From a virus, in the IMG/VR virus record IMGVR_UViG_3300044733_003647, positions 92,658 through 156,657 of that record: a DNA stretch of 64,000 bases; one strand, 5' to 3'. A model generated the notes under the pieces. That model was not told the DNA's origin, did no database searches, and saw nothing but the letters and a program-made list of their open reading frames with translations. Position 1 is the stretch's first letter. Each line of letters opens with the position of its first letter. Shown one piece after another: positions 37,718-47,349 of the stretch. Made by a program: the position numbers and the translations under genes.

Positions 37718-39439
37718 TTAGTTCCTGTATTGTTGATTGACCATTTCTTGATGTAATCTATCGGATGATAGTTGTCTCAATGCTCTAACATTATCTACAG
37801 TCACTTGGTTTTTATAAATCTCCTCAGGTTTGTATAACTGACCATCCCTGAGTGTTAAACTCATATAAGCATTAAATCCTGGCGGCGTAACTGCCATTCT
37901 GTTTATGTCTATGTTACCAGCCAATTCATTTGGTTGTACGTTGCTCTTAACTGTTTCTGTTTTTTGGTCCGCCGCCGAAGTTTCTATTATAGGTTTCTGT
38001 TCCAAAATTGATTTTATCGGACTATCATTACTCATAAAATTTGATTGAGCGACCATTTCAATCTGACTTTCGTTTTGTCTAAACACACTTGTTGTAGAAA
38101 AATTAGGCAAAAGTACAGGTTGTGTTAGCAGTGAATAATCGATTTTAGAAACTTCAACTTGTTGTATTTGTGTATTCACCTGTTCAATTGGTTTTTGTAT
38201 TTGTTGAGTCTGATTTACAACTACAACAGGTTCAAAATTAAAACTGTTTTGTCCGTTTGTTTGTGCATTTTGTAATTGAATATTTACAATACTCGTTTGT
38301 TGTGATTCTGTTGCCGCTTGTTGTTGTGTTGCATTGTTTCTTTGATTGTTTTCAATGACCATGTTTGTTTGGTCTTGTGCATTTGCTATTGCACTTGAAA
38401 CTTCTTGTAGTGCATTTTCAACAGCAGCAGTTTGCGTGGCTCTGTCATTTGCTTGTATTTGGCGAACCACACTCATTATAAGAGACATGTTCGGACTAGA
38501 TTTTGTTTTTTCTTCCTGTTTTTCAGACTCTGTTTTTTGTGCCGATTCTTTTACGGATTGTGGAATATTATCTGGTGCGCTTATTGTTCCACTAGTTGAT
38601 ACTTCAACACCGCCAGCGTCAACAGTTATTGTTGATGGTTGTACATCAGAAGTTGTTGGCAGAACTGTAGATATTATTGGTGTTGAAATTGTGACAACAG
38701 TTGCTGTGGTTGCTGGCGTTAAACTATTGATTGCACTCAAGTAACCTGGACAAGTAGGTGAACTTAACACATTGACAGAACATGGATCAACAGTGTATTT
38801 TAAAGAAAAAGAAACATTAATCACTTCTGGCCCATAAGGACCTGACCAACCATTGTTGTCTCTACCTATGAAACCGTATTGAACTTGTCCAATAGAAGAA
38901 GCATTTAAAGGAGAAGTAAAATTCTCGGAGAAATTAAAATTGGTCCAATTAAATTTGTAATTTAAATCGTATGAATTACCATATAGTAAATTACTGGTTC
39001 CTCTACCGCCTGTAGTATCCCAAAAACGAACAAGCGCCGCCAATTGGTCTACGCGCCCATCGTCCCATCCATTACCGTTCTTTGCTCTGAATCCAAAGTT
39101 ATATCCTGTGACTTGTAATCCAGGTGTAGAACTTGGCAATATGCTTGAAATGTCTTGTTGCTGATAAAGGTAAGTTGAACCAAAAGAGAAGTTTATGTTA
39201 TTTCCTGGACCAACAATAGCATTAGGACCACAATAACCAGGTTGTCCCCAAGACCAACATGTCAAGTTGTCTTGATAAACACCATTCACCCAAGATGAAG
39301 GACCACCTTGATTTGTCGGTAGAACTATATTACCTGTATTGTATATTTGACCCGCAATTAAATCCTGTGCGTTACTTGATAAGCTTGTGAACAAGAACGC
39401 CAAGGAAACTGCCGATGCCAATCTTTGTATACGAATCAT
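37718..39439 (-). CDS. Secreted protein of unknown function (573 aa)
   Basis: Signal peptide of about 25 residues ending SSNAQ. The N-terminal half (about 30-240) is a beta-rich domain with many Trp/Asn/Gly (LTCWSWGQPGYCGPN, FGFRAKNGNGWDDGRVDQL, YGFIGRDNNGWSGPYGPEV) and paired Cys; comparable domains occur in other marine T4-like phages. The second half is Gln/Asn/Thr/Ser-rich and probably disordered. Its start overlaps the end of the upstream secreted gene by 68 bases. It may be displayed on the host surface or virion. Confidence 0.7.
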   Translation of the reverse strand: MIRIQRLASAVSLAFLFTSLSSNAQDLIAGQIYNTGNIVLPTNQGGPSSWVNGVYQDNLTCWSWGQPGYCGPNAIVGPGNNINFSFGSTYLYQQQDISSILPSSTPGLQVTGYNFGFRAKNGNGWDDGRVDQLAALVRFWDTTGGRGTSNLLYGNSYDLNYKFNWTNFNFSENFTSPLNASSIGQVQYGFIGRDNNGWSGPYGPEVINVSFSLKYTVDPCSVNVLSSPTCPGYLSAINSLTPATTATVVTISTPIISTVLPTTSDVQPSTITVDAGGVEVSTSGTISAPDNIPQSVKESAQKTESEKQEEKTKSSPNMSLIMSVVRQIQANDRATQTAAVENALQEVSSAIANAQDQTNMVIENNQRNNATQQQAATESQQTSIVNIQLQNAQTNGQNSFNFEPVVVVNQTQQIQKPIEQVNTQIQQVEVSKIDYSLLTQPVLLPNFSTTSVFRQNESQIEMVAQSNFMSNDSPIKSILEQKPIIETSAADQKTETVKSNVQPNELAGNIDINRMAVTPPGFNAYMSLTLRDGQLYKPEEIYKNQVTVDNVRALRQLSSDRLHQEMVNQQYRN

Positions 39440-40490
39440 CTTTTTTCTCTTTTATTGGTGCAGGAACTTTATTTGGATTTGCTTGCCATTCAACCTTTGC
39501 AGCCTCACCAATTTTTCCCTCGTAGGGGCATGGAGTGCCGGCGGCCATCATTGCGTCCCAAACTCTGCGGTCTTGGCACATTGTAGCAACGGCGGCGACT
39601 TTCATTCCCATATCAAAAAGAGTTTTAGATAATTTTAATCTTTCACAATTTTCGTCACGTATAGTACCACCAGAACTTACACCAAAAATTTGTGTTTGTA
39701 CCGCACTACTAGAACCAGTAGTACACAAATCGTTGTTACCACCACTCATCATTGTTGGCGCAACCGCTGTAGGTGGCGGTTGAATTATTCTTTGTGTAAT
39801 ATTACTTTCATTAATATTGCGATTTGTCATGTCACCAGAGTTGACATTGTTATTTGTGTTTGTGCTTGTTGATGCACTAGTATTTGTATTAACATTGTTA
39901 TTGTTATTTGTCATCGTGCCTGTATTCACATTGTTATTTGTGTTTACGTTTGTACTGGTGCTTGCACTAACATTGTTATTGTTATTTGTCATCGTGCCAG
40001 AATTTATATTATTATTCGTATTCACATTTGTAGATGTGCTGGCGTTGGTGTTGACGTTATTGTTGTTATTAGTCATCGTGCCAGAATTTATATTATTATT
40101 CGTATTCACACTCGTAGATGTGCTGGCGTTGGTGTTGACGTTATTGTTGTTGTACGTCATTGTACCACTATTCACGTTGTTGTTATTGTTCGTAACTGTG
40201 CTAGTGGAAGTTGAAGCATTGACGTTATTGTTGTTGTACGTCATTGTGCCAGTGTTCACGTTATTATTCGTGTTTACACTGGTGCTTGTATTGACATTCG
40301 TGGAGACACTATTAACATTAGTGTTATTAGTGTTGACGGTCGTAGCCGTGCTAGTATTGTTTGTATTTACGGTGCTTGTCGAGGTAGATGTACTGTTTGT
40401 GTCTACCAGCGTACTCGAATCATAGGTGGTCTGCGCGACCGATGACAAAGACATTACAAAAAGCACCATTGCGGTTAGCTTTTTGAACAT
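39372..40490 (-). CDS. Secreted Asn-rich repeat protein
   Basis: A 372-residue protein with signal peptide MFKKLTAMVLFVMSLSSVAQ. Residues about 72-222 are six imperfect copies of a 28-residue Asn/Thr/Ser repeat with the core SGTMTNNNNNVN (GTMT at 81, 109, 137, 165, 191 and GDMT at 219), which could form a beta-solenoid or amyloid-like fibre. The C-terminal 130 residues (QPPPTAVAP..., NDLCTTGSSSAVQTQIFGVSSGGTIRDENCERLKLSK, CQDRRVW) form a Cys-containing conserved domain. First gene of the minus-strand set. Confidence 0.75.
   Translation of the reverse strand: MFKKLTAMVLFVMSLSSVAQTTYDSSTLVDTNSTSTSTSTVNTNNTSTATTVNTNNTNVNSVSTNVNTSTSVNTNNNVNTGTMTYNNNNVNASTSTSTVTNNNNNVNSGTMTYNNNNVNTNASTSTSVNTNNNINSGTMTNNNNNVNTNASTSTNVNTNNNINSGTMTNNNNNVSASTSTNVNTNNNVNTGTMTNNNNNVNTNTSASTSTNTNNNVNSGDMTNRNINESNITQRIIQPPPTAVAPTMMSGGNNDLCTTGSSSAVQTQIFGVSSGGTIRDENCERLKLSKTLFDMGMKVAAVATMCQDRRVWDAMMAAGTPCPYEGKIGEAAKVEWQANPNKVPAPIKEKKDDSYTKIGIGSFLGVLVHKLIK
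39825..40277 (-). repeat. Six 84-bp repeats encoding the Asn-rich segment
   Basis: Tandem copies of about 84 bp (one 78 bp) encode the 28-residue unit. The copies are similar in DNA as well as protein, so the array has probably expanded recently and may vary in copy number. Confidence 0.75.
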
Positions 40491-40518
40491 TTATTTTCCT
40501 TTTTAACCACTATTTTGA

Positions 40519-40547
40519 TTGACAAAAAATCATTTTGTATGTATAAT
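40519..40547 (+). promoter_or_regulatory. Sigma-70 promoter for the polymerase operon
   Basis: TTGACA (40519-40524), 17-base spacer, TATAAT (40542-40547), in the divergent gap between the minus-strand genes and the LSm-like/gp43 genes. Confidence 0.82.
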
Positions 40548-40616
40548 CACAAAGTCAAATAGGAATAATTTTTCTATCAATACATATATTTATAAACTTT
40601 TCGAAAAGGTAAAAAA

Positions 40617-40928
40617 ATGAAAATCTTAACAGCCAAATTAATTACACACGAAGAAATTTTAGGTGAAGTGGAAAAAGAAAGTATGGAATCAATCACTTTC
40701 AAAAATCCTGTGGCAATTTCTATTGTCCGAGGTAAAGATGGGGCACCAAATGTAGGATTTTCACCTTTTCCATTACATGCCGAACAAAAATCCGGATTTA
40801 TTATTGACATAGATAAGAGAAATATTGTATACTCTTACGAACCCGCAGAAGATTTCAAAAGCAACTACAACCAATTATTCGGGTCTGGCATCATTCTACC
40901 CAAACAACAAAGCATCATTACCGGTTAA
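40617..40928 (+). CDS. LSm-like small protein before DNA polymerase
   Basis: A 103-residue paralog of the protein at 14964. The shared frame is EEILGEVE...SITFKNPVAI..........FSPFPL......FIIDIDKRNIVYSYEPAEDFKSNYNQLF, ending without the extra C-terminal helix of the other copy. An Sm/Lsm-like barrel is likely but unproven. Its stop overlaps the gp43 start (TAATG), so the two are made together; a role in controlling polymerase mRNA or in replication is possible. Confidence 0.6.
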   Translation: MKILTAKLITHEEILGEVEKESMESITFKNPVAISIVRGKDGAPNVGFSPFPLHAEQKSGFIIDIDKRNIVYSYEPAEDFKSNYNQLFGSGIILPKQQSIITG

Positions 40929-43471
40929 TGTCTAATTTCTACACCAATGTTCAAGCCCTAGGCGGCAAGATCCTGTATCGCGGGATCATGGACGGAAAAC
41001 GTATCAAACAAAAGGTTGACTACGAGCCATCACTATATCTTCCTGCCAAAAAAGATAAAGGCACTCACAAATCCCTTGATGGTCTGGACTTGTCTGAAAA
41101 ACGTTTCGACAGTATCTACGAAGCGCGAGAATTCTTTAAGAAGTATGACGGCATTCCTGGTGCACCAAAAATCTATGGTAACACCAGGTACGAATATGCA
41201 TTCATTGCAGATCAACATCCTACGATGGTTGATTGGGATCAGGATAAAGTTTCTATCGCTATCGTAGATATTGAGGTTGGTTCAGAAAATGGATTTCCCG
41301 ATCCTTATCTGGCCAACGAACCCATCACCGCAATTGCAATCACTTATATCAACGGCAAAACCTATGTGTTCGGATGTGGTGATTATGAAGTACAAGGTGA
41401 CGAAGTTTATATTAAGTGTAAAGATGAATGGACTCTTTGCAAGAAGTTCCTGATGTTGTGGTCAGACAATTGCCCAGACGTTATCACTGGTTGGAACACA
41501 AAGTTTTTCGATATTCCTTATCTCGTTAATCGTTTTCGTAAAATCTTGGGTGAAGATGACACGAAGAAACTTTCGCCTTGGAATTATATTTCCGAACGCA
41601 AAACAAACATCAATGGCAGAATGTTAATTGCCTATAGTTTTGTTGGTGTCGAATCTCTAGACTACATCGAACTCTACAAATGGTATGCGCCGGGTGGCAA
41701 GTCACAAGAATCTTATCGTCTTGATAATATTGCAAACGTTGAACTTGGTGAAGGTAAAATCTCATACGATGAATATGAAAACTTGCATCAATTGTATCGA
41801 TTGAACTTCCAGAAGTTTATTGAATATAACATCAAAGACGTTAAACTGATTCTTAAACTGGAAGATAAACTGAAACTGTTGGAACTGGCACTGACTCTTG
41901 CATATGATACCAAGTGTAACTATGAAGATGTGTTTGCACAGACACGCATGTGGGATTCACTGACATATTCCTATCTACTGCAACAGAAGATCATTGTACC
42001 ACCACGTGAGGTGCAGGACAAAGATTCCGCATTCGAAGGTGCATATGTTAAAGAACCTCAGGTTGGCCTACACAACTGGGTTGCCAGTTTCGACTTGAAC
42101 AGTCTGTATCCTCACCTGATGATGCAGTATAACATTTCGCCAGAAACTCTAATCGAACCGGCAGACTACACACAAGAAATGCGTGATGTTCTATCGCAAG
42201 GTGTTTCCGTTGACAAACTTTTGAAATGTCAAATTGACACATCAAGTTTATCTGGTGTTACAATCACACCAAATGGACAATACTTTCGAACAGATGTTCA
42301 AGGTTTCTTGCCTAAGATGATGGAAGAAATGTATATTGACCGCAGCAAATTCAAAAAGATGATGTTGGCTGCGAAACAGGAATATGAAAATGAAACCGAT
42401 GATTCAAAGAAGTATGACATTGAGAAACGGATCGCGAGATACAACAACCTACAACTCGCTAAGAAAGTCTCTCTCAATTCTGCTTATGGTGCTTTGGGTT
42501 CTCAGTATTTTAGATTTTACGACCTACGGATGGCTCTGGGTGTCACTACTGCTGGCCAGCTTTCTATTCGTTGGATTGAAAATAAGATTAACCAGTACAT
42601 GAATAATGTTCTTAAAACGGAAGGTGTTGATTATGTCATTGCATCAGATACTGACTCAATCTATCTCAATCTTGGACCTTTGGTGCAACATGCGATGGGG
42701 GACAGAAGTCAAGATATTAACAAGGCGATATCCTTCATGGATAAAGTTTGTGAGACTAAGATTCAACCGTTTATTGACAAGTCTTATGCAGAACTTGCTG
42801 ACTATGTTAAGGCATATTCACAAAAGATGCAAATGAAACGTGAAGGTCTGTCCAACAAAGGTGTTTGGACTGCCAAGAAGCGTTATATCTTAAACGTGTA
42901 CAACAACGAAGGTGTTCAATATAAAGAACCACAGATGAAGGTCATGGGACTGGAAATGATTAAATCATCCACACCATCGGCAATCCGTGAAAAGATGAAA
43001 GCGGCAATTCAGTTGATGATGACCGGTAATGAAAATGATGTTCAAAACTTCATTGCGAATTTCAGAGAAGAATTCAAAAGATTGCCACCAGAAGAAATAT
43101 CTTTTCCGCGTGGTCTCAATGGCCTGAACACATATTCTGATTCGGTTACACTATATAAGAAAGGTACACCAATTCATGTTAAAGGTGCAATTCTATACAA
43201 TCACAATCTGAAATTGATGGGATTGGAAAAGAAGTATCAGAAGATTCAAGAAGGTGAAAAAATCAAATTCACCTATCTCAAAATGCCAAATCACTTCAAA
43301 GATACCGTTATTTCTTTCCCTTCCAGAATACCAAAAGAGTTTGAACTTGACAGGTATATTGATTACGATGTACAATTCGACAAAGCATTTTTGGAACCAA
43401 TTCGTGTGATATTGGATTGTATGAAATGGAAAGTTGAGAAGAACAATTCTTTGGAAGACTTCTTCAGTTGA
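40928..43471 (+). CDS. 43: DNA polymerase gp43 (family B)
   Basis: An 847-residue replicative polymerase (T4 gp43, 898 aa). Exonuclease motif I DIEVGSENGF lies near residues 114-123, exo II near 190 (TGWNTKFFDIPYL), and Exo III YNIKDVKL near 300. The polymerase motifs are A SFDLNSLYPHLMMQYN near 390, B KKVSLNSAYGALG near 510 and C ASDTDSIYLN near 575. The C-terminal SLEDFFS is a clamp-binding tail like that of T4 gp43. No intein or intron interrupts the gene. Confidence 0.96.
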   Translation: MSNFYTNVQALGGKILYRGIMDGKRIKQKVDYEPSLYLPAKKDKGTHKSLDGLDLSEKRFDSIYEAREFFKKYDGIPGAPKIYGNTRYEYAFIADQHPTMVDWDQDKVSIAIVDIEVGSENGFPDPYLANEPITAIAITYINGKTYVFGCGDYEVQGDEVYIKCKDEWTLCKKFLMLWSDNCPDVITGWNTKFFDIPYLVNRFRKILGEDDTKKLSPWNYISERKTNINGRMLIAYSFVGVESLDYIELYKWYAPGGKSQESYRLDNIANVELGEGKISYDEYENLHQLYRLNFQKFIEYNIKDVKLILKLEDKLKLLELALTLAYDTKCNYEDVFAQTRMWDSLTYSYLLQQKIIVPPREVQDKDSAFEGAYVKEPQVGLHNWVASFDLNSLYPHLMMQYNISPETLIEPADYTQEMRDVLSQGVSVDKLLKCQIDTSSLSGVTITPNGQYFRTDVQGFLPKMMEEMYIDRSKFKKMMLAAKQEYENETDDSKKYDIEKRIARYNNLQLAKKVSLNSAYGALGSQYFRFYDLRMALGVTTAGQLSIRWIENKINQYMNNVLKTEGVDYVIASDTDSIYLNLGPLVQHAMGDRSQDINKAISFMDKVCETKIQPFIDKSYAELADYVKAYSQKMQMKREGLSNKGVWTAKKRYILNVYNNEGVQYKEPQMKVMGLEMIKSSTPSAIREKMKAAIQLMMTGNENDVQNFIANFREEFKRLPPEEISFPRGLNGLNTYSDSVTLYKKGTPIHVKGAILYNHNLKLMGLEKKYQKIQEGEKIKFTYLKMPNHFKDTVISFPSRIPKEFELDRYIDYDVQFDKAFLEPIRVILDCMKWKVEKNNSLEDFFS

Positions 43472-43488
43472 AATGAAAAGGAAATTAT

Positions 43489-44544
43489 ATGAGTATTCTT
43501 GATAAAATTAAAAAGAACAGTAGTATCAAAGATTCTGCTATTCTGGCGAAATCAAAATTCTTTACCGAAAAAGATATGATTCCAACGGCAGTTCCAGCAA
43601 TCAATATTGCATTGTCTGGTAAGCTAGATGGTGGTCTAACACCAGGTCTTACGATGTGGGCTGGTCCATCTAAACATTTTAAGACTGCATTTTCTCTGTT
43701 GATGGCTAAGTCTTATCTAGATAAATATCCTGATGCAGCACTGCTATTTTACGATTCCGAATTCGGTACTCCGCAGTCCTATTTCGATAGTTTTGGTATC
43801 GACACTGAGCGAGTGCTTCATACTCCTCTTACAGATATTGAACAATTAAAGTTTGATGTGATGCAACAGTTGACACAATTAGAACGTGGTGAACATCTTA
43901 TCATTGTGATTGATTCAATTGGCAACCTTGCATCCAAGAAAGAGGTCGAAGATGCACTTGAGGGCAAATCTGTTGCAGATATGTCACGCGCAAAACAAGT
44001 TAAGAGTTTGTTCCGTATGGTGACACCACACTTGTCACTAAAAGATATTCCAATGATTGTTGTCAATCACACATACAAAGAAATCGGTATGTTCCCGAAA
44101 GACATTGTTGGCGGTGGTACAGGCTCTTATTACTCAGCAGATAATATCTTCATTATTGGGCGCCAACAAGAAAAAGAAGGAACTGAAATTGTTGGTTATA
44201 ACTTCATTATTAACGTAGAAAAGAGTAGGTATGTTAAAGAAAAATCTAAAATCCCTGTGTCTGTATCTTTTGATGGTGGTATTAGCCGTTGGTCAGGTTT
44301 ACTTGATATTGCATTGGAATCCGGACATGTCATCAAACCCTCAAATGGGTGGTATAGCAAAGTGGATGTTTCCTCCGGTGAAGTAGAAGATAAGAAGTAT
44401 CGGGAAAAGGACACTCACTCAAAAGAGTTCTGGTTGTCTGTTTTGAAACAAAAATCTTTCCAAGAATTTGTTGAAAATAAGTATCGTGTTGCTGCAAGTG
44501 AAATCATGCAAAGCGAGAACGATGAGGGTGTTTTAAATGATTGA
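43489..44544 (+). CDS. uvsX: Recombinase UvsX
   Basis: A 351-residue RecA-family strand-exchange protein (T4 UvsX, 391 aa). Walker A WAGPSKHFKTAFSL near residue 57-70 has the UvsX-type GPSKxFKT form, Walker B LIIVIDSIGNL near 140, and IPMIVVNHTY near 190 is followed by VGGGTGSYYSADNI. It pairs single strands with duplex DNA together with UvsY. It follows polymerase by 17 bases. Confidence 0.95.
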   Translation: MSILDKIKKNSSIKDSAILAKSKFFTEKDMIPTAVPAINIALSGKLDGGLTPGLTMWAGPSKHFKTAFSLLMAKSYLDKYPDAALLFYDSEFGTPQSYFDSFGIDTERVLHTPLTDIEQLKFDVMQQLTQLERGEHLIIVIDSIGNLASKKEVEDALEGKSVADMSRAKQVKSLFRMVTPHLSLKDIPMIVVNHTYKEIGMFPKDIVGGGTGSYYSADNIFIIGRQQEKEGTEIVGYNFIINVEKSRYVKEKSKIPVSVSFDGGISRWSGLLDIALESGHVIKPSNGWYSKVDVSSGEVEDKKYREKDTHSKEFWLSVLKQKSFQEFVENKYRVAASEIMQSENDEGVLND

Positions 44545-44860
44545 GGGTATTGATTTCTGTTACATATATCCTAAGAATGATGCAACAACAGTTCACATCA
44601 GACTTCTACAAGGACCTTATAAAGATACCGTATTTAAATATGGTAAGGTTAAAATAAAAGAAGAAAGTGACGGAGTTCATTTACTTTTTGCTTATGATGT
44701 GTTAGAATCTGAAATCAAGAAACCAGCAAAGCTGGAAAAAGATGAAGATTTCAAAAATTATATTGGTGACTTATTGGTAGAAATAATGTCATTTAATATG
44801 GATGAGGATATTATTGATGAAACTGGAACAGACAATACTGAAAAACCTAATTTACAATGA
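44537..44860 (+). CDS. Conserved hypothetical protein between uvsX and gp41
   Basis: A 107-residue protein overlapping uvsX by 8 bases. Strands IDFCYIYPKNDATTVHIRLLQGPYKDTVFKYGKVKI and LLFAYDVLES suggest a small beta domain; the acidic end (DEDFKNYIGDLLVEIM..DEDIIDETGT) overlaps the helicase start. No family recognised. A place between recombinase and helicase suggests a replication accessory factor. Confidence 0.65.
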   Translation: MIEGIDFCYIYPKNDATTVHIRLLQGPYKDTVFKYGKVKIKEESDGVHLLFAYDVLESEIKKPAKLEKDEDFKNYIGDLLVEIMSFNMDEDIIDETGTDNTEKPNLQ

Positions 44861-46208
44861 TGAGTATCTACGCAAAGTTTTACCTTTCATAAAATCCGAG
44901 TATTTCACCGACAGAACCGACAAGACGATTTTTAATCAAATCGCATCGTTCGTTGAAACCTACAATTCGACACCATCAATCGAGTCGTTAGTTTTATCTA
45001 TTAAAGAAAATAGAAATCTGACAGAAACAGAACTAGAAAAATGCGAATCGTATCTTAAAGAAATTCAAGACGGTAAAAAAGAAGAATCCAAGATCGAATG
45101 GCTTGTAGACAAGACAGAACATTTTTGCCAAGAAAAAGCAATTTACAATGCAGTTCTCGGTTCAATTTCTATTCTTGATGGTAAAGATAAGACACATGAT
45201 AAGGGTCAGATTCCCAAGATTCTCTCTGATGCACTAGCTGTCAGTTTCGACAGTTCCGTTGGTCACGATTATCTGGAAAATTCAGATGATCGTTTTGACT
45301 TTTATCACCGCAAAGAAGAAAAGATTCCTTTCGATTTGGAATACTTCAACAAAATCACCAAAGGTGGTCTTCCTGCAAAGACATTGAATATTGCTCTTGC
45401 AGGCACTGGCGTTGGTAAAAGTTTGTTCATGTGTCACGTTGCTGCATCATGTATGGTTCAAGGCAAGAATGTGCTATATATCACCATGGAAATGGCTGAA
45501 GAAAAGATCGCAGAACGTATCGATGCGAACTTGTTGAACGTCACTGTTGATGATTTGGTCAACTTATCTAAGGATGCGTATGACAAAAGAATCGCAAAAT
45601 TAAGAGAGAAAACTGTTGGTAAACTAATCATCAAAGAATACCCAACAGCAGCAGCATCAGTAACACATTTTAGGACATTGTTGAATGAACTCAATCTCAA
45701 GAAAAGCTTTGTTCCTGATATTATCTTTGTGGATTACCTCAATATTTGTTGTAGTTCTCGCGTTAAGGCAGGATCAAACGTCAACAGTTATACCTATGTT
45801 AAGGCAATCGCAGAGGAATTGCGAGGTCTTGCCGTTGAGTTCGGATTACCAATTGTTTCTGCGACACAAACAACAAGAAGTGGATATACTTCTTCCGACC
45901 CCGGATTGGAAGACACAAGTGAGTCTTTTGGTTTGCCCGCTACAGCAGACTTGATGTTTGCACTGATTTCTTCCGAAGAACTGGAAGAACTCGGTCAGAT
46001 CATGGTCAAACAGTTGAAGAATCGTTATTCTGATCCAACACAATACAAACGATTCAGTCTTGGTATTGACAGAGCGAAGATGAGACTGTATGATGTAGAA
46101 CAATCTGCACAAGATGATATCATTGATTCGGGTAAAGATAAACCGTTGAACACTTTTGGTAATAGAGAAATGAAAGCCAAAAAAGCTTTCGAAGGTTTTA
46201 AAGTATGA
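44817..46208 (+). CDS. 41: Replicative DNA helicase gp41 (DnaB-like)
   Basis: A 463-residue hexameric helicase (T4 gp41, 475 aa). ATG 44817 has GAGG upstream; an ATG 15 bases earlier is an alternative. The N-terminal EQTILKNLIYNDEYLRKVLPFIK...YFTD matches DnaB-type N domains. Walker A ALAGTGVGKSLF lies near residues 196-207, DnaB motif 1a YITMEMAEEKIAERIDANLL near 225 and Walker B IIFVDYLNI near 305. It unwinds DNA at the fork. Its stop overlaps the DruA-like gene (ATGA). T4 primase gp61, which lies after gp41 in T4, is not in this window. Confidence 0.94.
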   Translation: MKLEQTILKNLIYNDEYLRKVLPFIKSEYFTDRTDKTIFNQIASFVETYNSTPSIESLVLSIKENRNLTETELEKCESYLKEIQDGKKEESKIEWLVDKTEHFCQEKAIYNAVLGSISILDGKDKTHDKGQIPKILSDALAVSFDSSVGHDYLENSDDRFDFYHRKEEKIPFDLEYFNKITKGGLPAKTLNIALAGTGVGKSLFMCHVAASCMVQGKNVLYITMEMAEEKIAERIDANLLNVTVDDLVNLSKDAYDKRIAKLREKTVGKLIIKEYPTAAASVTHFRTLLNELNLKKSFVPDIIFVDYLNICCSSRVKAGSNVNSYTYVKAIAEELRGLAVEFGLPIVSATQTTRSGYTSSDPGLEDTSESFGLPATADLMFALISSEELEELGQIMVKQLKNRYSDPTQYKRFSLGIDRAKMRLYDVEQSAQDDIIDSGKDKPLNTFGNREMKAKKAFEGFKV

Positions 46209-47314
46209 TCTTGAGCACAGACGATGCAATTCACTGTGCAAAAGTATTTAAAGATTACTTTGGTGAATTCAATCGAATCGATGAATACATGCGAAATCAG
46301 AAGTTGGCATCTCTTTCTGAAATGCCAAGCAATCCTCTTTTTCCATTAGAAGATGATTTGTTTTCGGATTTCACTGTGCATCCATCCGATATGGATTTTG
46401 AAGTCTGTGAGATTCCAATTGATCAATGGGAAAATCTACTGAATATCACCAGTTCTCACATCAATATTTCTCCTGTTGGTCGCCAGGTTCGTCTGGCTGT
46501 TATCGAAAAGAACACCAAGAAAATTATTGGTTTCATTCGCCTTGGTTCTCCAGTAATCAATATGAAACCGAGAAATGAAATGTTGGCGCAGGTGTTCACT
46601 CAACAACCAGAATGGGCAAAACGATTTAATGATTCTGCAATGATGGGATTCGTAATCGTTCCCGCACAACCATTTGGTTACAATTATCTTGGTGGTAAAC
46701 TTCTTGCAAGTATTTGTACATCACATGAAGTTCGTGAAATCGTCAACAAGAAATACAATATGAACCTGTGTTTGTTTGAGACAACCAGTTTGTATGGTAG
46801 TACAAAGACAGTTTCTCAATATGATGGCATGAAACCTTTCATTCGTTTCAAAGGTTTAACTGACAGTGATTTTGTACCACTTATGCACGGTAAACCATAC
46901 GAAGACCTGAAAAGTTTTGTTGAAAGTAGAGTTGGTGATATCGTTGATCCCGAATCATCAAGTAAGAAACTTAAAACAACAATGACAATCATTGCTATGA
47001 CTAAGAGTGCATTAAAGGCTGACAAAGACGCTTTAAGTGAATTTAATGATACAATAAGTAAAGCGAAGAATCTGACAGAACAGAAGAGGTATTACATCAG
47101 TGATTATGGTTTTAATAACATGGTTGATTATGTCAACTGCAAAACTGACAAATTAATTCCTGGTGAAAACCATGAGAAACACTATCTTGAAAATCTGATC
47201 AGATGGTGGAAAAACAAGGCAACGAGCCGTTATACTAATCTGAACGAAGAAAAGAAATTGAAAACTGATCTAGAGGTTTGGACTTCAGGTAAAGAGATAC
47301 AAATCATAAGATGA
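46205..47314 (+). CDS. DruA-like (DUF4338-type) protein, copy 2
   Basis: A 369-residue protein translationally coupled to gp41. It shares the central block of the protein at 19802: IIGFIRLGSPV at 107-117, a KPRNE in place of TPRDK, then QPFGYNYLGGKLLASICTS (155-173), KKYNMNLCLFETTSLYGSTK and SQYDGM. Outside about residues 95-215 the two differ, so this is an old duplication with diverged ends. Being placed where T4 has primase, it may work with the helicase; alternatively it is a selfish or defence-related gene. Confidence 0.6.
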   Translation: MILSTDDAIHCAKVFKDYFGEFNRIDEYMRNQKLASLSEMPSNPLFPLEDDLFSDFTVHPSDMDFEVCEIPIDQWENLLNITSSHINISPVGRQVRLAVIEKNTKKIIGFIRLGSPVINMKPRNEMLAQVFTQQPEWAKRFNDSAMMGFVIVPAQPFGYNYLGGKLLASICTSHEVREIVNKKYNMNLCLFETTSLYGSTKTVSQYDGMKPFIRFKGLTDSDFVPLMHGKPYEDLKSFVESRVGDIVDPESSSKKLKTTMTIIAMTKSALKADKDALSEFNDTISKAKNLTEQKRYYISDYGFNNMVDYVNCKTDKLIPGENHEKHYLENLIRWWKNKATSRYTNLNEEKKLKTDLEVWTSGKEIQIIR

Positions 47315-47349
47315 AGACTAAATAATAAATTATAACAACAGGAATTGCA

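Noticed and set aside
39825-40277. Direct repeats as a CRISPR array
   Set aside because: The repeats are coding, 84 bp, contiguous and without unique spacers.
39817-40425. Long plus-strand ORF of hydrophobic Leu/Val repeats
   Set aside because: It is the antisense of the Asn-rich repeat protein; Asn/Thr codons read backwards give Leu/Val. No ribosome site.
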